This document shows positions 12,153 to 24,480 of a DNA stretch of 64,000 bases, one piece after another. Both the position numbers and the translations under genes were made by a program. The DNA comes from Apoda limacodes (taxonomy: Eukaryota; Arthropoda; Insecta; Lepidoptera; Limacodidae): contig OX291545.1 in NCBI GenBank assembly GCA_946406115.1, positions 7,006,001 to 7,070,000 of the forward strand, read 5' to 3'. Each line of letters opens with the position of its first letter. Positions within the stretch are counted from its first letter, which is position 1. The notes below the pieces were generated by a model. It saw only the letters and a program-made list of their open reading frames with translations. It had not been told where the DNA came from and searched no databases.

Positions 12153-12311
12153 AAGCCACCAAATTGTCTAAGAAAATCTTCTGACAAAGCATTTTCGTTA
12201 CATTGTATAATGTCTTTGTTGTCGAAGTCTTACTTCACTGTTTCTTTTATCAATGAAAGTTTTTTCAAAGTAACTGGGTCCGAAAACTTAAGGGTCACAA
12301 GAAGCGAAATA

Positions 12312-12314
<3 letters not shown>

Positions 12315-12378
<64 letters not shown>
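12315..12378. repeat. (TA)n microsatellite
   Basis: About 64 bp of uninterrupted AT/TA dinucleotides, 35 bp upstream of the insertion site of the large LTR element. Confidence 0.95.
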
Positions 12379-12379
<1 letters not shown>

Positions 12380-12413
12380 CTAGAAAAGGATTTTTAAGTG
12401 TAACATAGCAGGA

Positions 12414-12417
12414 CACT
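12414..12417. other. Target site duplication, left copy (CACT)
   Basis: CACT immediately precedes the TGTAGT start of the left long direct repeat. The same four bases follow the ACTACA end of the right repeat at 30915-30918. A 4-bp duplication is what several gypsy-type elements make. Confidence 0.75.
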
Positions 12418-13162
12418 TGTAGTGGTCCCAAGCCTTTTATAGAGAATTGTAATAATCTGGACCCCACGACACGGTGTTGACATGCTAATTTAAGTTTTAA
12501 GAGAGCAGGTAAATTAAAGATGGAATTCATCAATAATAAATATAAATTAGATTAATCACCTTCGTAATTCATACCAATCGAATACTCCTAATAAATGGAT
12601 AGAAACGAGATCAATGAAGTATGAAGTAAGTGAGTGGCCCGGGATGTCCTCACCGGTCTTCGATTAATATGTTTATACCTACGTCATAAGGCATAAATCG
12701 CGGTAGGATCCTAAAATCATGAACACAAAAATAATTGCTCGTTAAATACGACCGATTCGTAAAGTAGCAGATAACCAGGAGGTTAAAATATTTGGAGAAT
12801 ATCGATTGATTATTCTCAGTTAATTGATATAAACGTTGTAGGGTGCGAGAGGGATGGTAGAGTAGGCTCCGCGCCGCTTACGACGAGCATTCATTGCGTA
12901 AATTAATCGAAGCTGCATAATCGAGCCATGGAAAAAACGGAGGAGATAGATCAACGGATAGAGAATTAGTAGAATCGGTTTGCACTTTTGAAATAATTAT
13001 ACGATTATTACTATAAAGTAACTGGCCACTAAATGCGGACCACGTGCGTACACGTGGAACTAAAATAAAGAAGAAATTAACTGGCGCCACAATTTCTAGA
13101 CACGCTATGTGTTCAGGCCGCGTCTATAGTGGGGGAGGGGAAAACGGTTATAAGCGATAGGC

Positions 13163-13197
13163 GTCAGTTGCGGCACCCTTTTTCATTGTCGACGTGC
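13163..13197 (+). promoter_or_regulatory. Candidate initiator-type promoter in LTR
   Basis: GTCAGTTG (13163-13170) matches the arthropod initiator TCAGTT. CGACGTG follows at 13190-13196, close to but about 3 bp short of the usual downstream promoter element spacing. TATA-less Inr/DPE promoters occur in LTRs of some gypsy-group elements. The identical copy is at 26047-26081. This is motif matching only. Confidence 0.25.
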
Positions 13198-13765
13198 CGA
13201 GAGGCTGGCTGTGTTCGAGGTTCCTGAGGAAGTGGGAAGGACAGGACGCACAAAGATTTGAAGAAATTTAATACCGACGCCGTGCACGTTTCGCCTACAT
13301 CAAATATCAGTAAGTGTTGTGAGAACTGAGGCTAGCAATGTCAGCTCATTATTGATGGGTTTGTACTATGGGGCTTTGTGAGGGACTTCCTTTATACGAT
13401 GGCGTAAGGACTGTGTAAGGGACCGTGTAAGATGCCACCTTGGTTAAAGTGAAGGGTTGGTTGGGGAAAATTGAAAGTGGTTGACTTTTTGGTTGGGATT
13501 CTAGTTGTAAATTTGGAGTAGAGAAGGGAAAAACCCTTGCTTATTAAAAATGCAGAGGTAGTTTGTTGACATTGTTGGCTATGTACTCTTAAAGGAAAAG
13601 AGATTGCCGATTTCTGCAGAAAATTTAGTGGAGAAAAGGGCTCCTGCCGGGATCGGCGTCTCTTAACATGATGTTGTAAATTTTGTGATACTTTGTGGGA
13701 AGAAACCCCGTAATTAGGCTCTGATCTGATTAGTTAAGAAATCGTTTAAGATTAGGGTTAAGGTC

Positions 13766-14200
13766 AGGCAACCCTTGTGTAAATCCTGTCCTGTGTATAT
13801 GTATATCTTATTGATGAAAGCCCTACGCAAGTCCTAAGCATCGACTTCGCGCTTTGATCGGACTCGAGGTGACGGGGCATGCTTACATGACTTGGCAGGC
13901 AACCCTTGTGTAAATCCTGTCCTGTGTATATGTATATCTTATTGATGAAAGCCCTACGCAAGTCCTGAGCATCGACTTCGCGCTTTGATCGGACTCGAGG
14001 TGACGGGGCATGCTTACATGACTTGGCAGGCAACCCTTGTGTAAATCCTGTCCTGTGTATATGTATATCTTATTGATGAAAGCCCTACGCAAGTCCTGAG
14101 CATCGACTTCGCGCTTTGATCGGACTCGAGGTGACGGGGCATGCTTACATGACTTGGCAGGCAACCCTTGTGTGAATCCTGTCCTGTGTATATGTATCTT
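13766..14200. repeat. 131-bp tandem repeat in left LTR (about 3.3 copies)
   Basis: AGGCAACCCTTGTGT recurs at 13766, 13897, 14028 and 14159, exactly 131 bp apart. Units are almost identical; the last is partial and diverged. The overlapping minus-strand ORFs here are products of the repeat and not genes. Mirrored in the right LTR at 26650-27084. Confidence 0.95.
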
Positions 14201-16589
14201 CATTGATGAAAATCCTACACGCTTTGGTAGACGCTCATTAGAATGGTACAGTTATGTTACATGTAATTGATGGTTATGTTAATGATATCTCTATATCCGC
14301 TACTTACTATCTCAATCATTTTAGTCCCGATGTCTTGTTGCGTTGCGGTATGGGTGACCCCCAAAGCAAGCAGACCCTTGGTAGATAGAGGTAGGTGAGG
14401 ACGGGGCAATCACAGTAGGGGTTCTTCAAGCGGGGTCTGGCTTGTTATAAGATTAGGGAAGATTGGGGCTTGATGTTAGAGACATACTAGGATAACTGCA
14501 GGCTTCAGGAATCTAAGGGTGTGAGGGGGCTGATAAAACCTAAATCTGGGTTGGCTCCAGTTCCACCCTTCACCGGCGTCGAGTGGGGAAGCTGAACTGT
14601 TAGATGCCGTTTAGGTAATGGGTGGCTAAAATTTAATGTGGGATTTTTAACCCAATCTCCTTAAGGAATCCATAGATAAATAGTACCTCCACTCCACCCA
14701 TTATTGCGACGGATAGATTTGGAAAGCTAAGTATTATTGTGTTCATATTTAAATATTTGTTTCTTGTGTAAAAATAAACGTAAACCTCATATGTTTTTCA
14801 GAGCCGCGACATTAATCTAGAGAGTCTAATTTTTAATTAGACTATCTAAGCTTTATTTTATTGCTTTATACTGTTTAATTTATGTTTTGACTAAGCCATT
14901 TAAGATAAAGATGACAGAACTTCAACATTGACCAAACTTTATTAACAGGCTATGAGGTGACGTTAGTGGGTCAGGATTTGTTCTATTCTTCGCCATGAAT
15001 CACCCCGTTGAAGACGTATTAGTATAATCATACACAATTCTCTACTAACTGATGAGGCTCTGAATTGTTGTATGGAAAGCCGAAACGTTAAGTTCTAAAC
15101 ACTCAGAAAGGGCTAACCCTTACTTGATCTGGCTAATGCGCCGGGTCCTGAGTGTGGATATGTCTTCCTTACAATCCACCTTAAACATATTTATTGTGTG
15201 TCAAACTAGGTGTTCTGTCGCCTTAATTACTCTGATGAACAATTCACCACTTAACCATGTGCGTAATCGCACACCTATTTTATTATTTCTTGTGAACTTA
15301 GCTTGCACGGCATATGTTTCGGGCGAGTATAGCTTCTCCGGACTAGCGGCTATTTAAACTTAAGGAGCCTCGGGTTCGAACCGACCGATCGTAGGTTATA
15401 TTCAAATAATAACGAGATGGTCCCTTTAGTTCCGTAGTTAGTCATAGTAGTAAGGATAAATACATGGTCGTCTGGTTGTTTGCCACCTCCGCAGCGTTAT
15501 AAATGTAGGAGTTGGCGGGGAGCACTACTTACCTATCCTAAAGAACAGTTTAAGGCACGGTGTACGAAGGATAAAGGTTATCTATTAACTCAATTACTAA
15601 ATGACAGGAGGGCGAAGCCACAAGGTAAGCTAGTTTGATTAAACCTATCTACGAGTCTGTCAGGAGTTGGTCGTTATATACCTTCCTTGTTAAAGGTTCC
15701 AAGACGTCAGTCAGATAATAAGTACGATACAATTGACAACCGCTTAAGGCCAGACGGTACCCTAGGCCCTTAAGGCTATTCAAATTCAAGTTATACATAA
15801 TTAATTTTCAATATTCATTTTAGCGATCAAGTAGGAACAACCTAGTGTATGAGTTAGGCGAGCGTTAGGTTTTGTCTCAATTTTATAGTTTTGTTTTCAT
15901 AAACTTTATATTCTAGTGTAGATAATCGCCATAGCTTGTAACCATAAACTCAATTTTAGATCTAAGAACGAAATTCGTACTGACCGGGTCGCGAGATACT
16001 AAACCAAAACCGAACCAACGTAAATTAGTCGAAGGAAGGTCGAGTAACACGATTAGACTCTGTACCTGCGCAGAAGACTAAAATGTGAACTCTGCGCACC
16101 CACGTGACCACGAGACGCCAGCTGGGCACTTCGACGCACAGGCAAATGTATGGAAAGTCTGACCGGTTAGTCTTTAATTGGCCGAAGGGATAATTCGGTG
16201 GCGGGCCCAATAATTCTGAATAGAACAACTTACGAACCCTTAAGGAATGGTTGTATATGTGAATTTTCCTGGATGATTCCCAGTTAGGGTTACCCGTAAA
16301 CGACCTGGAAACTAGGATTGGTAGATTTAGATAGACTTCCATACTAAATCGTCCGCCCTTAGCGCCCTCTATAAGACCTCCTCAATATCTCCATTATTAG
16401 ACAGTTAGCTAAGATATCGATCGACCGAGTAATTCCACGATTATTACACAGATGGCGTGAGTTTCAGTGGTAAAATAATAATCATGAATGTATGTGGATT
16501 TCTGGATACCTACGGTTAGGACTATGTTATAACTTTATTTAAAGGGTAGGCTGTAGATGTATTTCAGGGTTACATTTACTTCTAATTTG

Positions 16590-17420
16590 TTAGTTTGTCT
16601 TTACGGCGATTCTACATATATTATTATAAGATTAGATTAGAAGAGAAGCTAGTAAGGATAGTGGTAGTCTTTTTATATACTTAGATTGCCTTTGGGGTGG
16701 CTTCTCGAATACCATTACGACTTTATAATTTCACTTAGGGGTTGTTAACGGGTTGTCAACAGGCTCTTTATGCAATTACTAAACTTATCGGTCAGTCTGT
16801 GGTGCATTCTTAAGTGTTATTGAGAGGGTTGTGTAATTTACGTAAGGGCCAGGCCGCGAGTATATTCGTTTTTATCTATATATATATTCAATCTGTTAGT
16901 TCATCCGTATGGTGACCTTTCATATTACATTACAGTTTTATAACTTCGCTTAAGAGATCGATAGCTAGTCTACTAATAATCTATCTATGTACTTAATAGG
17001 TCCGCTTGTCTCCCTAATGCCTTATATATGTTGTTATTAGTTCCGACCTTCACTTAAGCGCAAGCTAGAGAACTGGTGACAGGTTAGTTGTGTAGGTTAT
17101 AGGTTAATTAAGGGATCAATAGCGTACCTGCTAATAATTTATTTAGTTATTAAATAGGTCTGTCTGTCTCTTAAATGATTTTGTTATATTATAAGTGTAT
17201 AATTTTAGTTAAGGGGAAGCCAGTGAGCTTATTAGTGGTTAGTACTTTCATATGTCTAAGGGTTCTTCCTTTTAAGGTGATTTTCCTACATTACTATGAG
17301 GTTACAAGTTTACTTAAGGGCAAGATAACTAGTGTATCGATGGACTACTTACCGTTTAAGAGTTCTCCTTTAAGGCGATTTCATACATTACTATAGGATT
17401 ACGACTTCACTTAAGGGGTA
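16590..17420. repeat. Degenerate ~110-170 bp tandem array in left LTR
   Basis: A recurring pattern runs through this block: a variant of CATTACTATAGGATTACGAC, then TTCACTTAAGGGG, then a GCTAGTGTA-like stretch and TTAATAGGTC or equivalent. Instances start near 16610, 16710, 16905, 17010, 17175, 17285 and 17370, with uneven spacing. The right LTR has the same array at about 29474-30304. Confidence 0.6.
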
Positions 17421-18307
17421 TGCGGTCTTAGTCGTTATAACTTTAAGGCCTATCGTGTTCGAGGGCCAACCGTGTTATTACGAGACATGTTCGGAGCTGT
17501 AAGGAGGTAGCTAGGCTGGTGAATAGGGTGACTTAGGCTAGGGTACTTCGACTACGTTAGGATAATAAATCGCATATATTTTAATCTGAAACTCGCATTT
17601 AGTAATTCAAATTCTGGTCTAATGCTGATCAGGACTTAGTGGTTCTGCGGTTAAGGATTAGTTATAGGCCATTGGTTTTAATGTAGGTATAATGTAAAAT
17701 TAGGGTTTTGATTTTGTTCTTTCACACCTGGGACTGATTGAATCCATACCTCTTAGGATCTGGGGTTATTATCGGTCACAACGAGGGGTCCAAATAGACG
17801 ATTACGCCATTAGACGATCACAGCCAAATAAAATATTAGCTTTCTTTAATAATAACATTAACGGTTACAAAATACTATTAACATTTCTTTATAATAATAG
17901 AGACAACAATAATATGTTAGAATTACACATGTCTTCACGTATTCAAATTGGCGAGTACGTCGGTATACTCCACGTGAGTTCAAATTTATAATTTTATTAT
18001 TTTTATAAACGGGGGGGGTTACTACATTATGTGTTGCCGTTACCAGGATAGGATAAAGAACTAAAGGAGGCTTGTAAAAGCCTACATTTTGTTGTCGTAC
18101 AACGGATGGGAGGTCATTAAAATGGATTCCAGAAGAACAGGGGTGACAGAATGAGAAGTAAGGTACATACCTAAGCTTTCACTTTAGTAAAGGTAGACGG
18201 AGACCAACGTTATATTGGATCCCAAGGCTAGCCAGCAGGCAGAAATACACAAAGATACTGAGATTAAGGTATGTTTAATAAAAGAAAATCAAAAAATCAA
18301 AATGTTA

Positions 18308-18658
18308 TTAAACCTGGGGACGGAGGTATTTAGGTAGTCGCACCACTCCCCGGTGATGTCCACCATTCTTTTTGCGACGACCTCGACGCTTCCGTCGTTT
18401 CCTCTTCTCTTGCGGTGCGGATTCCGGTGGCGGTGGCCTACCCTCGGCGTTGTGGTCAGGAGACGCATTGTGATCGACAGGAAGGTCACCGGGATTGACC
18501 ACGCTGGAACACGTTGGAAAAGAAGGAGCGGAGACTCCGCCTGGGACATCGAGAACGTGGCGGATAACGCCACTGGACATAATAATAAGCTCGGAGGGCC
18601 TCCCCTCTACGACCAGACGAGAGCCGGTCTTCGAATACTCCCCTCGGGTCCGGGCCAT
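18308..18658 (-). CDS. Hypothetical basic protein, 116 aa
   Basis: Unrecognised. The most GC-rich part of the interior codes, on the minus strand, for an ORF with a proline-rich middle (GRPPPPESAPQEK) followed by a very basic block (KRKRRKRRGRRKKNGG) near residues 83-98. Basic tails like this occur in nucleic-acid-binding proteins, including Gag-like ones, but I see no zinc knuckle. It runs against the favoured orientation of the element. Overlapping ORFs at 18289-18573 (minus) and 18353-18811, 18495-18731 (plus) cover the same DNA, so chance openness due to high GC is a real alternative. Confidence 0.2.
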   Translation of the reverse strand: MARTRGEYSKTGSRLVVEGRPSELIIMSSGVIRHVLDVPGGVSAPSFPTCSSVVNPGDLPVDHNASPDHNAEGRPPPPESAPQEKRKRRKRRGRRKKNGGHHRGVVRLPKYLRPQV

Positions 18659-19697
18659 TTGGGATTTCAGGGGTTGTTATTTTTTAAACAAAATGGGGTT
18701 ATTAAAGGACGATTTCACGGCCACGGAGTGAATGATACAAATAATGCTGGTATAACATCGAACTATATTAAATTTTCTGGAAGGAGGGTAGATTGGAAAT
18801 TGGATCGGTAACCTAAGGGGTAGATCGTTTTGTTTTCTCCCTTTTCCATGTGAGAGACCGAAAGGCGGAATAATAGTCTTAAATCCATACTATATCGAGA
18901 TATCTTTTAGAAGGTAGGTTGTAAATTAGTTGTTATGTAAAGCTAATTATAGACACAAGTTTAGGATAAAACCATATTAAATTAGTGTAAAAGAATGGGT
19001 TTATTTTAGTTAGGTAGTACAGTACATCTATTTAGGTACTAGTATAGTAAGATATATTCTACGACTTAGGCTTAGATATAGGAAGGCATTACTAGTAATA
19101 TGTAGACATAAAATTACGGCTAATACGCAAAATTAAAATTACATTTATAGAATGGTAGGCAGGGGTATGTGTATGATCTAATAACCTTATTTATAAATAC
19201 ATATTCGTATATCTCAATCATCCGAAACCTAGGGAACGGTATTCGTAAGATAAATCTTACTAGTCTCGTTCAATCTGAACTTCTATGTGGTAGTACCTAT
19301 ATGCTTATTGTCATAACATAGGTTCAAGAAAATGTTTAAAAACTAGATTCGAATAAATTTATTATTGGATAGCACTATTCAATAATTATGGACCTTAGCT
19401 TAATATTGTGAGTACGGTTCGAATAAGCTTGTGAGTGTTGGTTTGTACGTATATGTGTGCGTAAGTAGATGTGGATAAGTATATAAATTCGCAGGTGTTT
19501 TATGGAAGGATTCTTGAACTTGTGATTGTCAACTGATAAAGTGGAGGAGTTAGCCGTACTATTTATAAAAAGGGGAACCCCCTTATGGACTTTAGTGGCC
19601 TGTCGCGAGGCATATTACCGGATGGACATAGATTAGAGATCAGTATAGTTGGGGTGGCCTTAATGAACTGTCTATATACATAGAATTATTATTAAGA

Positions 19698-19717
19698 GGG
19701 GGGGGGGGGGGGGGGGG
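19698..19717. repeat. Poly-G tract (20 bases)
   Basis: An uninterrupted run of about 20 G on the plus strand; shorter G runs occur at 18011-18018, 19744, 22263 and 30898-30906. Such tracts are hard to sequence, so the length is uncertain. Confidence 0.9.
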
Positions 19718-21671
19718 CACTGTGGAATAAAGGTCTTATATGCTGGGGGAGGGGGAGGACATAATAAAATAACGAGCACTTAAGAGGGCCCCAACGCACA
19801 TATACCTTTGCTATGCGGGTGTGTAGCGGGAGTCGACAATGTTAGTTTCAGATAGAGCTCGTTTTCCAGTGGCGTAAAAATATTATAGATAGGCCCACAA
19901 CTTAGCGTAAAGGGGGGGAAATATTTGATTACAGTTACATCACATGCGATATAAAAATTAAATTACAGTAATTTTCTAGCTATGTAGTTATTTAACATGT
20001 CATGGAATAAATTATGCTCTCGCTAACTTGTTGATAACGAGTTATGAATTAAAAATAGAAAACGGGAAATTCGGCTGTAATTTTCTTAAAGAAAAAAAAA
20101 AAATTGGTTTGGACAGAAACCGCGCAACCAAATGCAGTAATCTGCTAGTCAAAGAATGTAGAAGGCCATGTTATTTTCGGTTTGGAACTTGCCATAGGAC
20201 AGCGAAATCGATTTTAAACCCAAGCAGAAACCTGTACATTAAAGTAGGGTGCAGCCTAAATGTATCATTTTACTATTGAAGAGTTAGAGTGAGCTATTTT
20301 ATGATTAGGGAATGCATTGAAAGGCGGGATAGCGAGCATTTGGAATGTTAATGCAGAAGTGAGGTCATAAGGTCACTAAGATATTAGCTAAAGTAGGCCT
20401 CATCCATCTCAGTACTTTAATTTTATACTAAGTAGCGCTGACTTAGTAAGTTGGGGTCATCCCCATAGGCCATTTAGACATATCAGTATATATGTGTAAT
20501 TATCGGTTTATAAGTTTAGTTAAAGGGGTATTCCAAAGTACGAACATCTAATTACTGTTTCACTTGACGGTGACGTCTGTTAAGCCCTTAGACCAGGTGA
20601 ACTTCCTCCAACGGGAAGATTCATGTCTGGTAGAAGGTAACCTTAACAAAGTAAACAGTAGATGTTAAAACGACTAAATGTACTTTGTAAGTTGTTAGTT
20701 TAGGGATACGATATGGTGAAAGAAAATTATATCAAATAATATAAACGGGGGGAGAAAAGGGTGTGCGCTCGAGCGGGGATTTGAACTCGGAGTTTCCCGG
20801 GGTTTTGGCGCGAGCGTGAGGTGTTTGGCCGACGGAGCTGTCTGGGGTGATTCTGTGCGATCGAATGTAGACGTTAGGTTTAGGTCATCTTTTATAGATT
20901 CGTTGCTACCGTTCACGGGCTATTAGATTCAGATTTTTGGATACTTTTGGATCATGGTTTTGCTTGCCTAATTATATTGATTGTCGATAAATATTTTATT
21001 ACTAGGCGGACCAGTAATGTGAAAGGGTTTAACCTATTGTGATATTATTTATGAAGGTAATAAATTGGAAGTGTGATACTGAAATGTAAACGGGAAGTGT
21101 ACTTATGTATATATATATATAAATATACAAATCGGATTAGGAAATTTAGTGTACTTAAAGGTAAGATAGGACAATGGCAGGTATTAGGTGGTGTTCAGGT
21201 CGGGTATGCCTGGTAGCGTGTTCCTTCTGAACTAAATAGGTTATTGTTAATAGGTATTATCTGTTTAAAGGGTTCTGTCGAGTAGGCGATATGTAGCAAT
21301 TGAGAAATGGGGTTGATGTCTGAGTAAAAACATTGACGTAGGTCAGGGACCGGTTTTGTTAGGGTAGTCATGTTAAGGGCGGTTAGAAATGAAATGTACA
21401 TTACGAGAGGGGAGGGTACCACAGTATAAATCGCTAAGTTGTTAGGGGAGGAGTCAACATAATAAATGTTTATTAAACTGCATTAACGTTTATTCAGAAT
21501 TAGGATTCGCATGAAATATAAATATATATATAAATTAGGTTCAGCGTAAGGTGAAAAGTGAGCTAGAACGTGGATAGATACTATTATCTGCTATGTAGAT
21601 GTGAAACTAAGGCAAAATTATTAAACCCAGCCGAGTAGGACAAGGTTATTATTTAGGTTGGTATGAATCGT

Positions 21672-22205
21672 GAATTGAAATGATTTTGGATTTTTATACA
21701 TGGCTAGTGTAACCCCTGTGATTTTTGCCGTGTGAGTTGCAGGGGGTCGTAATGTTTCGACAGGTACGATCCCTGAGTGACCGCGGGCGGTGCATGTCTA
21801 TGTGTGTGTATACATATTAGTATGCATACATGTGTATATGTGTCGAAGTTGAGGTCGGGCCCTGCCTTAATGGTGGGAGAGTCAGGTCCTTAACTGAAAG
21901 AGCGAAAAGGGTTATGCTGAGGGTGTGTTTAAATCGTCGCGGGTAAAGATTGTAATTTGTTAGGGCCTGAACTGAAATGATTTGGATTTTTTATACATGG
22001 CTAGTGTAACCCCTGTGATTTTTGCCGTGTGAGTTGCAGGGGGTCGTAATGTTTCGACAGGTACGATCCCTGAGTGACCGCGGGCGGTGCATGTCTATGT
22101 GTGTGTATACATATTAGTATGCATACATGTGTATATGTGTCGAAGTTGAGGTCGGGCCCTGCATGATGGTGGGAGAGTCAGGTCCTTAACTGAAGAAGAA
22201 AAGGG
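21672..22205. repeat. 296-bp tandem duplication
   Basis: The block beginning GAATTGAAATGATTTTGG at about 21672 is repeated from about 21968. Both copies contain TTGCAGGGGGTCGTAATG, TTTCGACAGGTACGATCC, the alternating stretch GTGTGTGTATACATATTAG, and GTCAGGTCCTTAACTGAA. Small indels separate them. A diverged third version of the central block is at 23937-24020. Confidence 0.85.
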
Positions 22206-22629
22206 TGTTATGCTGGAGATGTGCTTAAGTCATCGGGAAAAAGATAAAAATAAAAAAGAAAAGGGGGGGGAAAGTTGTGAGTTGTTAGGATAGACAAACT
22301 TGCCTTGTGGGGTTCAGGGAGGTTTTAAGGTTCCGGCGACTGCCGTTTTGGTGGATCGCTTCCGGTGTATGGTTGGATAAGAGTGTGGAGGTATGCGTAC
22401 ATATGTATACGTCGTTAGTGGAAGTTAGGCTTAGCGTGAATGAGGGGTGGTTAGTTAAGGGGAGGAGGGGGATATGCGGAGTATGGGATTAGGCCGCTCT
22501 AGTATCAGCCTTATTACACAAGGTTCAAATTTTACAACCGGTTCTTATAGTTGCTGATAACAATTTAATATTTGCTTCTTAATATCATTAAATAAACAAC
22601 CCTCGGACGTCATTGCCCTATTCAGACTT

Positions 22630-24020
22630 TTGTACATCATAATGAGCCTAGATTGAGTGAGGCCTTTGGTCCTTAACTAAAGCAGATCCGTCCTAGCTAT
22701 TTATTGCTAGAATGGACAAACTCCACCGTTTGCGTCCAAACATCATCGCCATATTCTAATTACTATATCTATCATAACGAGCTGAGGTTGAGTGAGGCCC
22801 TTGGTCCTTAATCGAAGCGTATACATTATAATGAGCCTAGATTGAGTGAGGCCTTTGGTCCTTAACTAAAGCAGATCCGTCCTAGCTATTTATTGCTAGA
22901 ATGAACAAACTCCACCGTTTGCGTCCAAACATCATCGCCATATTCTAATTACTATATCTATCATAACGAGCTGAGATTGAGTGAGGCCTTTGGTCCTTAA
23001 CTAAAGCAGATCCGTCCTAGCTATTTATTGCTAGAATGAACAAACTCCACCGTTTGCGTCCAAACATCATCGCCATATTCTAATTACTATATCTATCATA
23101 ACGAGCTGAGGTTGAGTGAGGCCCTTGGTCCTTAATCGAAGCGTATACATTATAATGAGCCTAGATTGAGTGAGGCCTTTGGTCCTTAACTAAAGCAGAT
23201 CCGTCCTAGCTATTTATTGCTAGAATGAACAAACTCCACCGTTTGCGTCCAAACATCATCGCCATATTCTAATTACTATATCTATCATAACGAGCTGAGG
23301 TTGAGTGAGGCCCTTGGTCCTTAATCGAAGCGTATACATTATAATGAGCCTAGATTGAGTGAGGCCTTTGGTCCTTAACTAAGGCAGATCCGTCCTAGCT
23401 GTTTATTGCTAGAACGAACAAACTCAACCGTTTGCGTCCAAACATCATCGTCATGGTTAATTATCTATTGTGATTGAATACGGCTAACGATGAACGAACT
23501 CAACTGGTTGCTTCCCATTATCATCAAATTAACAAACTCAGTTAGTTGCTTCTGCACATCGCCGAATAGTTAAACTCAGCTGTTTATTCCTGAATGTCAT
23601 TGAATGGATGAACGCAACGGTTTATTTCCGAAATGGACAAACTCAACTGCTTGCGTTCAAATATAATCGCCATATTAAACCTATAAATATCTATCATGAC
23701 GAGCCGAGGTTGAGTGAGGCCCTTGGTCCTTAATCGAAGCGTATACATTATAATGAGCCTAGATTGAGTGAGACCCTTGGTCCTCAACCTAAGCATGTCA
23801 GTCAGTATCCGTCCTGATTACCGATGACAAATAGCGGACAACCTCAGTTGGCTGCTTCCAACCATCATTACCTTTTTCCCGAACTACTATATTCTTCATA
23901 ACTATCCATTATATCTGGTGTTTCCTATCGTAGCGTTGCAGGGGACTGACTTTGTTTCGACAGGGTGGGTTCCTGAGTAGTCGCTGGCTGAGGTTGAGTG
24001 AGGCCAGTGGTCCTTAACTG
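22630..24020. repeat. Composite higher-order tandem array
   Basis: Two modules alternate. The long one (about 138 bp) starts GAGCCTAGATTGAGTGAGGC and includes CTAGCTATTTATTGCTAGAA and ACTCCACCGTTTGCGTCC. The short one (about 52 bp) starts GAGCTGAGGTTGAGTGAGGC and ends AATCGAAGCGTATACATTAT. Most periods are 190 bp (long plus short), from about 22640, 22830, 23150 and 23340. One period (from about 22967) follows a long module directly. Diverged pieces continue to about 24020. The motif TTGAGTGAGGC...TGGTCCTTAA is the common core. Confidence 0.85.
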
Positions 24021-24480
24021 AAGCTGTGTTCGTCATAGTTATTTGCTGCATTTGAGTAAAGCACGATCTTAAGCACTATAATTTCCTTTTAATCTCTTAC
24101 GTTCTATTTCGAGTAATTATTATGACGTGTCATTCATTATTATTAGGAGGCTCTTAGGTGATGATCGTAGCTTTTTGGGTACAGCGCTTTAAACCATAAA
24201 TTAAGTTAGATTAATGAATAAAACAAGTTGGATTAGTGATCGTCTGGGTACGGTGCTATATTGGGATATTCACTAATATCTCAATGAAAGGAGACTTTGA
24301 AAGATGAGATAACCTTGGGGTTGAGGGTGATCATAGGATGGGAGTTGTCCTTTAAGTATGATTTGTTAGAAATCAGTGGTGTCGAGAGACCGATATAAGC
24401 TTAGGTGCTGAGACCAGTTTTAGTAGGGTGAATGTATGGTTATGTTTTAGGGTGAACTAAGTTGATGTTACGGCGGGGGA

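Larger units (their letters stand above)
12418..18026 (+). repeat. Left long terminal repeat (5,609 bp)
   Basis: It matches 25302-30914 essentially base for base. I noticed one substitution (CACAGATGG at 16448 against CACTGATGG at 29332) and a length change in the G run just before the terminal TTACTACA. It contains a 131-bp tandem array (13766-14200), a degenerate ~120-bp array (16590-17420) and a polyadenylation-type AATAAA at 14773-14778. ORFs at 12878-13090, 15124-15357, 16025-16342 and 17175-17396 are duplicated in the other LTR only because the DNA is duplicated; none has a recognisable domain. Confidence 0.85.

Noticed and set aside
11910..12533. ORFs with ARTTCSYNMLVQ repeats and IYIYIYIY tails
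   Set aside because: They translate the 13-bp minisatellite and the (TA)n run.
13148..13170. TATA box (TTATAAG) driving the TCAGTT start in the LTR
   Set aside because: The distance is about 18 bp, too short for a TATA-directed start; only the initiator is kept, at low confidence.
13764..14203. Two overlapping repetitive ORFs on the minus strand (and again at 26648-27087)
   Set aside because: Artefacts of the 131-bp array; they shift frame because 131 is not divisible by three.
15124..17396. ORFs found identically in both long repeats (15124, 16025, 17175 and the copies 12,884 bp on)
   Set aside because: Identity reflects duplicated LTR DNA. None has a recognised domain or protein-like composition.
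22630..23420. CRISPR-like array
   Set aside because: The modules are 52 and 138 bp without unique spacers, in a eukaryotic transposon; it is a higher-order tandem repeat.
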